64,000 nt of DNA from Bordetella genomosp. 4 (lineage in GTDB: Bacteria; Pseudomonadota; Gammaproteobacteria; Burkholderiales; Burkholderiaceae_B), in assembly GCF_002261185.1 (NCBI RefSeq), contig NZ_NEVQ01000013.1, positions 930,001 through 994,000 on the forward strand, written 5' to 3'. Positions within the stretch are counted from its first letter, which is position 1, and each line of letters starts with the position of its first letter. A program made the position numbers and the translations under genes. Positions 54,483 through 61,853 of this stretch are shown here, one piece after another. Under the pieces are notes generated by a model, which saw only the letters and a program-made list of their open reading frames with translations, was not told the DNA's origin and did not search any database.

Positions 54483-54563
54483 TATACACGCCTATTTATG
54501 TAGATATATGTGACATACTGCGTTTTCGCCGTTAATATCCTGACATCCGATTCTGGTCTGGCT

Positions 54564-55259
54564 ATGAGCAATATCTCTCCCACCTCACACCCTACTCCGA
54601 TCCTGACCGTCGATGTCGTACTGTTGACGCTGCTCGATCGCCGGCTCCAGGTCGGCCTGGTTCGGCGTGACAATCCGCAAGAGCCCTTTTTTGATGCATG
54701 GGCCCTGCCCGGGGGATTTGTGCGTCCCCAGGTCGATCATGATGCGCAACGTACGGCGACGCGCGTGCTGCAGGAAAAGGCCGGCGTACAAAGCCCCTAT
54801 CTCGAGCAGCTCGCCACGTTCACCGGCGCCGCACGCGATCCGCGCGGCTGGTCGGCCTCCATCGTCTATTACGCACTGGTGGCGCCGCACATCGCGCCTG
54901 AAGGCAACGATAAATTCCAGTGGGAGCCCGTCAACGAGGTCGGAAAGCGCACCCTGCCCTTTGACCATTCCGCGATTCTGCGTGCCGCCGTCGAGCGTGT
55001 GCAATCCAAGACCAGTTATTCCGCGCTGCCCATTCATCTGATGCCGCCTGAGTTCACGATTTCGGAATTGCGGGGGGTATATGAACAGCTGCTGGGGGGC
55101 CCGCTGGAACCCCGTGGATTCATCCGCCGGATCCAGGAAATGAACGCGCTGGAGGAAACTGGCCGGACAAAAACAGAGGGACACCGGCCTGCGCGCTTGT
55201 ATCGCGCCAGGCGCGATGATGTACTCGCGACGCTGGAGCCGTCGCTGCTGCCCAAATAA
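54564..55259 (+). CDS. nrtR: NrtR-family Nudix-related transcriptional regulator
   Basis: A 231-residue repressor of NAD metabolism. The N-terminal Nudix-like domain has lost the catalytic pattern: GGFVRPQVDHDAQRTATRVLQEKAGV keeps the outline but not REUXEE. A C-terminal winged helix (FTISELRGVYEQLLGG, RGFIRRIQEM) binds DNA. It senses ADP-ribose-type ligands and represses NAD salvage. It is divergent from the nicotinamidase-like/pncB/nadE/nadM operon, whose candidate operator is at 54459-54482. The ATG at 54564 lacks a strong ribosome binding site. Confidence 0.9.
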   Translation: MSNISPTSHPTPILTVDVVLLTLLDRRLQVGLVRRDNPQEPFFDAWALPGGFVRPQVDHDAQRTATRVLQEKAGVQSPYLEQLATFTGAARDPRGWSASIVYYALVAPHIAPEGNDKFQWEPVNEVGKRTLPFDHSAILRAAVERVQSKTSYSALPIHLMPPEFTISELRGVYEQLLGGPLEPRGFIRRIQEMNALEETGRTKTEGHRPARLYRARRDDVLATLEPSLLPK

Positions 55260-55333
55260 TCCCTCGTACCGCTTTGATCCGCAGCTTGACTCTCACGTCG
55301 CGCCTGCTTAAGTATGCGTCGGCACACCTGCCA

Positions 55334-56272
55334 TCACGACGAGATCGGCTCTCCGCGTAGAAAACTCGCCACAGGATCGATCTGCGCATCATCCATGAGC
55401 GTCGGCGCATGTCCAACGCCCGCGACAGTGACCAGACTAGCTCGGGCGTTGCGTGCCAACATCTCGTGGGCAGTCACCTCGCTCAACAAATCCGATTCCG
55501 CACCTCGCACGATCAGGATGGGACAATCCAGCGAATCATAGGCATTCCACAAGATCTGTTCTCCCGTGGAATACGCCTCAGCGGCCTGCGACGCCAGAGG
55601 CACTGCCAGATTCAGATCATAGTGTTTGACCCATTTATCGCCACGCTGGACGTAGACATTGCGCGTGAGGTCTTCCCATTGCGCATCTGTATGCGGCCCA
55701 AACGTCGCCGACACCTCTCGCACCGCGCGTACCGCCTGATCGAAAGACTCGAACTCGACAGGCTGGCCGACATATTGACCGATGCGGCCCAAGGCCTCGG
55801 GGCTCAACCTCGGCCCCACATCGTTTAACACCATCCGATCAAAGCGGATATCCTGATCGGCCGGCCACGCCTCGGGACGAGGCTGCACAGCATGCATCAT
55901 GCGGGCAAAGGTGGCAATGCCGGCCAAGCCCAACCCGATCAAGCCCCCCATCGACGTCCCCACCCACGACAACGAGGCGGGCCGCAGTCGTGCAACCAAA
56001 GTCACCATGTCGGAAACATACTGCGGCACGCTATAGAGCGCCGGCGTGGGCAGCCAGTCAGAACGGCCTCGCCCCACCACGTCCGGGCAGACCACCCGGA
56101 AGTCGCCCGCCATTCGCCGGGCCAGGGAATCAAAGTCCCGGCCCGTACGGGTCAATCCATGTACGCAGAGCAAAACGCGATCGTTATCGGGATCCCCCCA
56201 TTCGGTATAAGCCATGCGGTGCAATCCCGCGGGACTGGCGCAGGTGACGTAATCGAATCTGGGTTCCAGCAT
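55334..56272 (-). CDS. Alpha/beta hydrolase
   Basis: A 312-residue alpha/beta-hydrolase. The oxyanion motif is VLLCVHGLTRTGRDFDSL, the nucleophile elbow GTSMGG near residue 107, the acid probably Asp in VRGAESDLLS and the base His in GVGHAPTL. There is no signal peptide. The substrate is unknown. It stands alone between the convergent nrtR gene and the divergent LacI-type cluster. Confidence 0.9.
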   Translation of the reverse strand: MLEPRFDYVTCASPAGLHRMAYTEWGDPDNDRVLLCVHGLTRTGRDFDSLARRMAGDFRVVCPDVVGRGRSDWLPTPALYSVPQYVSDMVTLVARLRPASLSWVGTSMGGLIGLGLAGIATFARMMHAVQPRPEAWPADQDIRFDRMVLNDVGPRLSPEALGRIGQYVGQPVEFESFDQAVRAVREVSATFGPHTDAQWEDLTRNVYVQRGDKWVKHYDLNLAVPLASQAAEAYSTGEQILWNAYDSLDCPILIVRGAESDLLSEVTAHEMLARNARASLVTVAGVGHAPTLMDDAQIDPVASFLRGEPISS

Positions 56273-56394
56273 GGGGGCTCCTGACCGTGTTGGGGGGGAG
56301 CAGAGATCTTATCGCAGATAGACCGTTGGCCTTCTGTCATACCCCTCACTTCCATCCTCCTTCATCACCGCCCCACATCTGAGTCGCGATAATA

Positions 56395-56404
56395 AAATCG
56401 TTTC
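56395..56404. promoter_or_regulatory. Weak second LacI-type half-site
   Basis: AAATCGTTTC resembles the LacI-type core GAAACGTTTC with two differences and lies 67 bp upstream of the strong site at 56462-56471. It could be an auxiliary operator for looping; the support is weak. Confidence 0.3.
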
Positions 56405-56458
56405 CGCAAAATTATGGTTATCCCTAATTAAATACTGCTAAAAACGCCATGATAATTT

Positions 56459-56474
56459 GTAGAAACGTTTCCAC
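56459..56474. promoter_or_regulatory. LacI-type operator upstream of the NTF2/Bug/SDR cluster
   Basis: A GAAACGTTTC palindrome (56462-56471), extended to 16 bp with one mismatched pair, ends 21 bp before the start of the first cluster gene. LacI/GalR repressors bind such even-length CG-centred palindromes. The only LacI gene in the window, at 59421, lies in the same cluster and is the obvious candidate. Confidence 0.7.
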
Positions 56475-56495
56475 AATATCAGCGAAAGGCGGACA

Positions 56496-56936
56496 ATGAA
56501 TCAGGAACTTCAGGCGGCACGAGTACAAACCGTGATCGATCACATGGCGCTCGAATGCGTACAGGAATGGGATAAGGTCATCGACACCTTCGAGCACCCC
56601 CGCTATGAAATGCACTCAAGCGGCGCAACGTTTGATGGCGTCGACCAGGTGATGGGCTACTTTCATTCGTCGCGCGCCGCCTTTCCAGATTTGAAAAACG
56701 AGATCATCGCGGTTGCCGCGGCAGAGGGAACAGACACGGTCCTGGTTGAGTTCTGGCTCACGGGAACCCACAAAGGCCCCTTCTCCGTAGACGGCAAAAC
56801 ATATGAACCAACGGGACGCACCTTTCGCGTACGCATGGCGGCCACATTTGAATTTGCTCCCAACTCCGACAGAATCATTTGCGAACGTCCCTATAGCTGT
56901 CAGAACGCAAAATTGCGTTCGCTAGGGTTGCTGTAA
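56496..56936 (+). CDS. Nuclear transport factor 2/SnoaL-like protein
   Basis: A 146-residue NTF2-fold protein. Its N-terminal helix has VIDHMALECVQEWDKVIDTFEHP, a substrate-pocket stretch GYFHSSRAAFPDLKN follows near residue 55, and a beta-rich end includes VEFWLTGTHKGPFS. The SnoaL-like family covers cyclases, isomerases and small-molecule binders, and no function can be assigned. A LacI-type operator lies 21 bp upstream of its start and the Bug gene follows by 109 bp, so it is the first gene of the cluster. Confidence 0.82.
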   Translation: MNQELQAARVQTVIDHMALECVQEWDKVIDTFEHPRYEMHSSGATFDGVDQVMGYFHSSRAAFPDLKNEIIAVAAAEGTDTVLVEFWLTGTHKGPFSVDGKTYEPTGRTFRVRMAATFEFAPNSDRIICERPYSCQNAKLRSLGLL

Positions 56937-57045
56937 AGCTCATACGGCGCTGTCAAAGGAGGCGGCGTCGCTTATCGCCTATCGAGCATGACATAAACCG
57001 GCCTCAACGAGCGCAGGGAAAAAACGACCTCTCAGGAGACAAAAA

Positions 57046-58002
57046 ATGCAGAAACTATTTACCGCTGCAATGATGGCGGGCTTGCTCATATCCGGCGCCG
57101 TACATGCCGAATACCCCGATCGTCCGATTCGCATGCTCTTGCCGTTCTCCGCCGGTGGAGGCGGAGATACGCTAGGGCGCATTCTCGCCGAGCGATTCGC
57201 TGCCGAACTCAAGCAGCCCGTCATTGTTGAAAACAAGCCCGGAGCAGGCGGCACCATCGGGATCGCCGCCGTGGCCAGATCCGCGCCTGACGGCTACACC
57301 ATCACCATCGGTGGAATGACCACACATGTGCTTTCCCCATTGGTCTACCAGAATCTGCCTTATGACCCCATCAAGAGCTTTACCTCATTAGGCGCAATCG
57401 GAAACTCGGCGATCATCGTCGTCGCCAACAACAACTTCCCCGCCAACAATGTTGCCGAGCTGCGCAAGCTCGCGGACTCCAGGAAAGAACCCGTGCAATA
57501 TGCCAGTTGGGGAGTCGGCTCGACAGGCCATTTCTGCGGTGAGGTCATGGCGCAGAAAGGCAATGTCAAACTCACGCATGTGCCCTATAAAGGGACCACG
57601 CAAGTCATGACCGACGTGATAGGCGGGCATATAGATCTGGGCTTTGTCGACATGGCCACAGCCACGCCCATGGTCACGCAGCACAAAGTAAAAGCATTGG
57701 CAGTCTGTACCAAGCGATCCCCGAGCACACCGGACGTACCCAGCTACAAGGAACAGGGGATTGATTTCGACCGCGATTTGAACTGGGCAATGTATGTCCC
57801 CGCCGGCACCCCTGCCCCCGTCGTCCAGCGGCTCTCCTCGACATTGGAAAAAGTTCTGCAAGAACCCGACGTTGTCCAGAAACTGCTTGGCCTGGGGATC
57901 ACCGCGAACTATATATCCGGGCCCAAACACGAAAAAGCCAATGCGGCAGACATAGAGGCCTGGCGTGCCGTTGCCAAAGAGGCCGGGATCAAACCGCAAT
58001 AA
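57046..58002 (+). CDS. Bug-family tripartite tricarboxylate transporter substrate-binding protein
   Basis: A 318-residue periplasmic receptor. A signal peptide (about residues 1-21, ending VHAEYP) is followed by IRMLLPFSAGGGGDTLGR, VENKPGAGGTIG and APDGYTITIG, typical of the family. A GGAGACAAAAA ribosome binding site precedes the ATG. The next gene (SDR) starts 49 bp downstream. No TctAB genes are near. The ligand is probably a carboxylate handled by the SDR, VOC and cupin proteins of this cluster. Confidence 0.9.
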   Translation: MQKLFTAAMMAGLLISGAVHAEYPDRPIRMLLPFSAGGGGDTLGRILAERFAAELKQPVIVENKPGAGGTIGIAAVARSAPDGYTITIGGMTTHVLSPLVYQNLPYDPIKSFTSLGAIGNSAIIVVANNNFPANNVAELRKLADSRKEPVQYASWGVGSTGHFCGEVMAQKGNVKLTHVPYKGTTQVMTDVIGGHIDLGFVDMATATPMVTQHKVKALAVCTKRSPSTPDVPSYKEQGIDFDRDLNWAMYVPAGTPAPVVQRLSSTLEKVLQEPDVVQKLLGLGITANYISGPKHEKANAADIEAWRAVAKEAGIKPQ

Positions 58003-58051
58003 GCCGGCGAACCATCTCTCCTCCCCCCCTAGTTCTCGTTACCCAACGCTT

Positions 58052-58816
58052 ATGAAACTGCTCCAAGGCCGTGTCGCGATTATCTCCGGCGCCTCGCATC
58101 CCAAAGGAATTGGGAAAGCCACCGCACGCTTGTTCCTGGAACACGGCGCGCGGGTTGCCATACTCGATCTGAATGAAGACGCGATCAGGGAAAGCGCGCA
58201 CGACCTGGGGGGAAATGAGTCCAGTCTATTGCCATTGACGTGCGACGTTGGCGATCCTGAACAGTGCGCACGAGCGGTCGATAGTGTCCGCACATGGTCG
58301 GCCAGCCGAATCGACATCCTGGTGAATAATGCTGCCATCACACAAAAAGCCGTCTTCCAAGACATCGCTGATGACGACTTTGACCGCCTCGTCCGCGTCA
58401 ATCTGAAAGGTGTCTTCAACCTCAGCAAAGCTACCGTTCCATTCATGATCGAGAGATCCGCTGGCAGCATTATCAGCATCTCCTCGCTATCCGCACAGAA
58501 TGGCGGCGGCGTCTTTGGCGGCGCACACTATTGCGCTGCCAAAGCTGGTGTGCAAGGGCTGACAAGAGCCATGGCTAGAGAGCTCGGTGCCCACAACATC
58601 CGCGCCAATGCAATCGCTCCAGGGCTTATTACGACGGACTTTTCCCGTACGGGCCGATCCGACGAGAGCAAAGACCAGGCCGCCCAGCATTGGCCGTTAC
58701 AGCGAGCCGGACGCCCCCACGAAATCGCTGGAGGTTGCCTGTTCCTGGCGAGCGACCTGAGCAGTTATGTCACCGGCACGACGTTGGATATCAACGGCGG
58801 CGCCCACATGAATTGA
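58052..58816 (+). CDS. SDR family oxidoreductase
   Basis: A 254-residue short-chain dehydrogenase starting MKLLQGRVAIISGASHPKGIGKATA (TGxxxGxG variant GASHPKGIG). NNAA is present, catalytic Ser lies in SISSLSAQNGG and YxxxK is YCAAK. The closing C-terminal YVTGTTLDINGG is typical of the classical type. The start at 58052 fits the family; an open frame reaches back to 57965 but overlaps the Bug gene. It lies in the LacI-associated cluster. Confidence 0.88.
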   Translation: MKLLQGRVAIISGASHPKGIGKATARLFLEHGARVAILDLNEDAIRESAHDLGGNESSLLPLTCDVGDPEQCARAVDSVRTWSASRIDILVNNAAITQKAVFQDIADDDFDRLVRVNLKGVFNLSKATVPFMIERSAGSIISISSLSAQNGGGVFGGAHYCAAKAGVQGLTRAMARELGAHNIRANAIAPGLITTDFSRTGRSDESKDQAAQHWPLQRAGRPHEIAGGCLFLASDLSSYVTGTTLDINGGAHMN

Positions 58817-58828
58817 TGAGCGATCGAT

Positions 58829-59359
58829 ATGAGTATTTTCTTCAAAGGCGCACGCCAGGTCGGCTACGTGGTGCGAGACATCGAAAAAGCCATGAAACAT
58901 TGGTCGGATGTGCTCGGTGTTGGCCCCTGGTTCTACAAAGAAGAAGTCGGGACGACGGAGTTTCGATACTACGGCAAAACCTCTCAACCGCCCCGGCTGT
59001 CCATCGCACTGGCAAACTCCGGCGACCTGCAAATCGAACTCATCCAGCAACGTGACGACGCACCTTCACTGTATATGGACTCGCTAAAGCAGGCAGGCGA
59101 ATGCGCGCAGCACATCGCGTACTGGACGCTGAATGAGTTTGACGCCTTTACTGCCAGGCTGCTGCAGCACGGCTACGTGGAGGGCCATGGCGGACAAATG
59201 GGCACGAGAGGCCGTTTCGCCTATTTCGTTCACCCGGACCTGCCCAGCGGCATGATCGAGATCTCTGAGATGAAAGGCGGCAAAGGCGAATATTTCGATG
59301 AGATCAGGAAAGCAAGCGAAGGCTGGGATGGCTCGGCCCCCATTCGCCGACGGTCATAA
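58829..59359 (+). CDS. VOC family protein (glyoxalase/dioxygenase-like)
   Basis: A 176-residue vicinal-oxygen-chelate protein. The first beta-alpha-beta module opens QVGYVVRDIEKAMKHWSDVLGVGPW and the second carries HIAYWTLNEFDAFTARLLQHGY near residue 95. The metal residues are not all easy to place by eye. Members include glyoxalases, extradiol dioxygenases and isomerases; which one is not known. It starts 12 bp after the SDR stop, so it is probably translated with it. Confidence 0.85.
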   Translation: MSIFFKGARQVGYVVRDIEKAMKHWSDVLGVGPWFYKEEVGTTEFRYYGKTSQPPRLSIALANSGDLQIELIQQRDDAPSLYMDSLKQAGECAQHIAYWTLNEFDAFTARLLQHGYVEGHGGQMGTRGRFAYFVHPDLPSGMIEISEMKGGKGEYFDEIRKASEGWDGSAPIRRRS

Positions 59360-59420
59360 GGTATGTCACGAGCCTGAAGACGGTGTATGTTAGCCAATTT
59401 TGGCACGGGCAAATGCGAAC

Positions 59421-60443
59421 ATGAAAGACCGTATCACTATCCGCGATGTTGCGAAGAAAGCTGGCGTTTCCCTCGGCACGGCCTCACGCGCGCTTAATCG
59501 TACAGGCCGCGTGAGCGACGCCGCCATCGCCGCGGTCAACCAAGCCGCGCGTGAGCTGGACTACAAGCCGGACGTCGTCGCACGCAGCCTGCGCACCCGC
59601 TCATCTGGCGTCATTGGTTTGCTCGTGTCCGATTTGGCCAACCCTCTGTATGCGAGGATCATCACCGCCGCCGAGGCTGCCTTGCAGGCAGAGGGGTATT
59701 CTTTGCTGGTGGCCAGCACGCACAATGAACGCAAACGGGAAGAATCCCTGATCGAGATTTTCCGCGGCAGGCGTGTCGATGCCTTGATCATGGGACCGTG
59801 CGAAAAAGAGTCCGCCGAGCTCATTGAAAAACTGACTCAGGATCTGCCCGTCGTCGCTCTGGATCGTGATTTTGCAGCTGGCTCGGTCGGCGTTCTGGTC
59901 GACCATAATGCCGGAGCCTTTCAGGCCACGCAGTATTTATTGAATCTGGGACACACCCGGATCGCCTTGCTGACGCCAGGTACAGAACTCCGAACCGGTA
60001 AAGAACGGATTGCGGGATTCCGCAAGGCGTTCGAGGCCCGGGGCCTGACTTCCGATCCGGCCTTGATTCGAGCCGAGCGCTCTGCCATGCAGTTCGCCTT
60101 TGCCGAGGCGATGTCGCTGCTGTCGCAGGCCGAGCGTCCCACCGCATTCCTCTGTCTCGGCACGCGGATTCTCTCAGGGGTCCTCCAGGCTATCCGCCAT
60201 ACCGGGTACTCAGTTCCGCAAGACGTCAGCGTCATCAGCATCGGGGACACCGACCTGTCTCAACTTTTCAGCCCCACCATCACATCGCTGAGCTGGGATC
60301 TGGAAGTCATGGGGACCTGCGCCGCACAGCTAGTTCTCAAGCATCTGGACCGGCAGTTGCCCACTGCCTCCAGCGATCGCATTGCCATCAAAACGCAACT
60401 GATACTGCGCGAATCGTGCGCCCCCGCCGCACCGCCTAGTTGA
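59421..60443 (+). CDS. LacI-family transcriptional regulator
   Basis: A 340-residue repressor. The N-terminal helix-turn-helix ITIRDVAKKAGVSLGTASRALN (residues about 4-25) with hinge helix is followed by a periplasmic-binding-like effector domain (VIGLLVSDLANPLYARII) to the end. The ATG at 59421 is used because the family normally begins just before IRDVAKKAGVS; the frame opens at 59400 with TTG. It lies within the cluster it probably controls, via the GAAACGTTTC operator at 56462-56471. Confidence 0.92.
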   Translation: MKDRITIRDVAKKAGVSLGTASRALNRTGRVSDAAIAAVNQAARELDYKPDVVARSLRTRSSGVIGLLVSDLANPLYARIITAAEAALQAEGYSLLVASTHNERKREESLIEIFRGRRVDALIMGPCEKESAELIEKLTQDLPVVALDRDFAAGSVGVLVDHNAGAFQATQYLLNLGHTRIALLTPGTELRTGKERIAGFRKAFEARGLTSDPALIRAERSAMQFAFAEAMSLLSQAERPTAFLCLGTRILSGVLQAIRHTGYSVPQDVSVISIGDTDLSQLFSPTITSLSWDLEVMGTCAAQLVLKHLDRQLPTASSDRIAIKTQLILRESCAPAAPPS

Positions 60444-60467
60444 TTCATTTTTCACCAAGGAGCAGTC

Positions 60468-60974
60468 ATGGCATTACCCAACACCATCACCCATCAGGAT
60501 CGTCTGCTGAGCGTCAATATTGCAGACGGCGTCGAGCTGCCAGGTGCCGCGCCCGGTTCGTCCATCACTCCGCTGTTTCTGGACCGGGAAAACGGCGTCT
60601 GGGTGCTCTATGGCAAGTTCGCTCCAGGCACTCGGCTGCCCACGCATTTCCATACTGGCGTGGTTCATTTCTTTACCACGAAGGGTCAATGGAACTACCT
60701 CGAGTATCCAAATGATCCGCAGACGGCGGGAAGCTATCTCTACGAGCCCGGTGGCTCCGTGCACACGTTCGCTGTGCCCGAAGACGCAACAGAGCCCGCA
60801 GAGGGCTTCATGGTGGTGTTCGGTGCCAATATCAATTTCGTCGATAACGAGTTCGCCAATATCCGGGATGCCGGCGCGATTGAAGACTCCATCCTCGCTG
60901 CCGCAGAAAAAGCCGGCCTGCCTATCCCCCGCTACATCAGACCCAAAGGCGGCGCTGAATTTACGCGCGATTAA
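60468..60974 (+). CDS. Cupin-domain protein (2,4'-dihydroxyacetophenone dioxygenase-like)
   Basis: A 168-residue cupin. Metal-binding residues are in TRLPTHFHTGVVHFFT (first cupin motif, near residues 53-68) and GSVHTFAVPED (second motif, His near 100), a pattern seen in ChrR-like/DHAP dioxygenase-family cupins. The family oxidises aromatic ketones or binds a metal. The ribosome binding site AAGGAG precedes the ATG. It is followed by a second SDR gene after 40 bp, so the two may act in sequence. Confidence 0.83.
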   Translation: MALPNTITHQDRLLSVNIADGVELPGAAPGSSITPLFLDRENGVWVLYGKFAPGTRLPTHFHTGVVHFFTTKGQWNYLEYPNDPQTAGSYLYEPGGSVHTFAVPEDATEPAEGFMVVFGANINFVDNEFANIRDAGAIEDSILAAAEKAGLPIPRYIRPKGGAEFTRD

Positions 60975-61014
60975 TAAGTGTGCATCCCGCAGTCCCAAAC
61001 ACGTTGAGAAAAAA

Positions 61015-61809
61015 ATGAGACTAGCAGGCAAGATCGCCCTGGTGTCAGGCGCAGGAACGCTGAAGAAATCCTTTACCGCGACTGATCAAGTGGGCAACGG
61101 CGCTGCCTGTGCCATACGATTCGCTCGAGAAGGCGCCAAAGTGATCTGTACGGACAGATCACTGGATGCCGCTCAAGAAACGGCAGACATGATTCGTGCA
61201 GAAGGCGGCGACGCTGTTGCGCTGGCACTCGACGTCACCGACACCCCGCAGATCGACGAGGTCATAAGGAATATCGCCGGCCTCCACGGCGGCATCGACG
61301 TTCTGCACAATAATGTAGGAATAGAGATCCAGGGCGATCTGCTCGCTGTCAAAGACGAAGAATGGGATCAGGTCATGGCCGTCAATCTGCGCGGCACGAT
61401 GGCCATGTCCCGCGCCGTTGTACCGCATATGCGTATGCGCGGAGGAGGCGCCATTATCAATGTCTCGTCAACTGCAAGCTTGAAATGGAGCCCAATGCAG
61501 TTTTTGTCGTATAGCACGGCGAAAGCCGGGCTCAACCACATGACGCGCGTCATTGCCCGGCAATATGCCAATGAACAGATCCGCTGTAATTGCATCGTTC
61601 CTGGCATGATACGCACGCCGCACGCTGACGCGCTCTATGCCAGCGAGGCAGAGGCCGCCAAAGGCCATGAATTCCGGGATTCGCGATGCCCCATGGGCCG
61701 CCAAGGAACACCTTGGGACATCGCAAATGCTGCGTTATTCCTGGCCTCTGACGAAGCCGCCTACGTCACGGGGACACTTTTAGTGGTGGACGGTGGGTCG
61801 AGTTTGTGA
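61015..61809 (+). CDS. SDR family oxidoreductase
   Basis: A 264-residue short-chain dehydrogenase. The glycine motif is interrupted by an insert, SGAGTLKKSFTATDQVGNGAA, so GxxxGxG is stretched by about nine residues; nucleotide binding may be altered or the insert may loop out. Catalytic Ser is in NVSSTASL and YxxxK is YSTAK. C-terminal AAYVTGTLLVVDGG is typical. It follows the cupin gene in the cluster. The start at 61015 is chosen from its position just before LAGKIALVSG. Confidence 0.87.
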   Translation: MRLAGKIALVSGAGTLKKSFTATDQVGNGAACAIRFAREGAKVICTDRSLDAAQETADMIRAEGGDAVALALDVTDTPQIDEVIRNIAGLHGGIDVLHNNVGIEIQGDLLAVKDEEWDQVMAVNLRGTMAMSRAVVPHMRMRGGGAIINVSSTASLKWSPMQFLSYSTAKAGLNHMTRVIARQYANEQIRCNCIVPGMIRTPHADALYASEAEAAKGHEFRDSRCPMGRQGTPWDIANAALFLASDEAAYVTGTLLVVDGGSSL

Positions 61810-61853
61810 GGCATCAAGCGCATGGACCGCGTAGCACGCAAGCGCACCACCGT

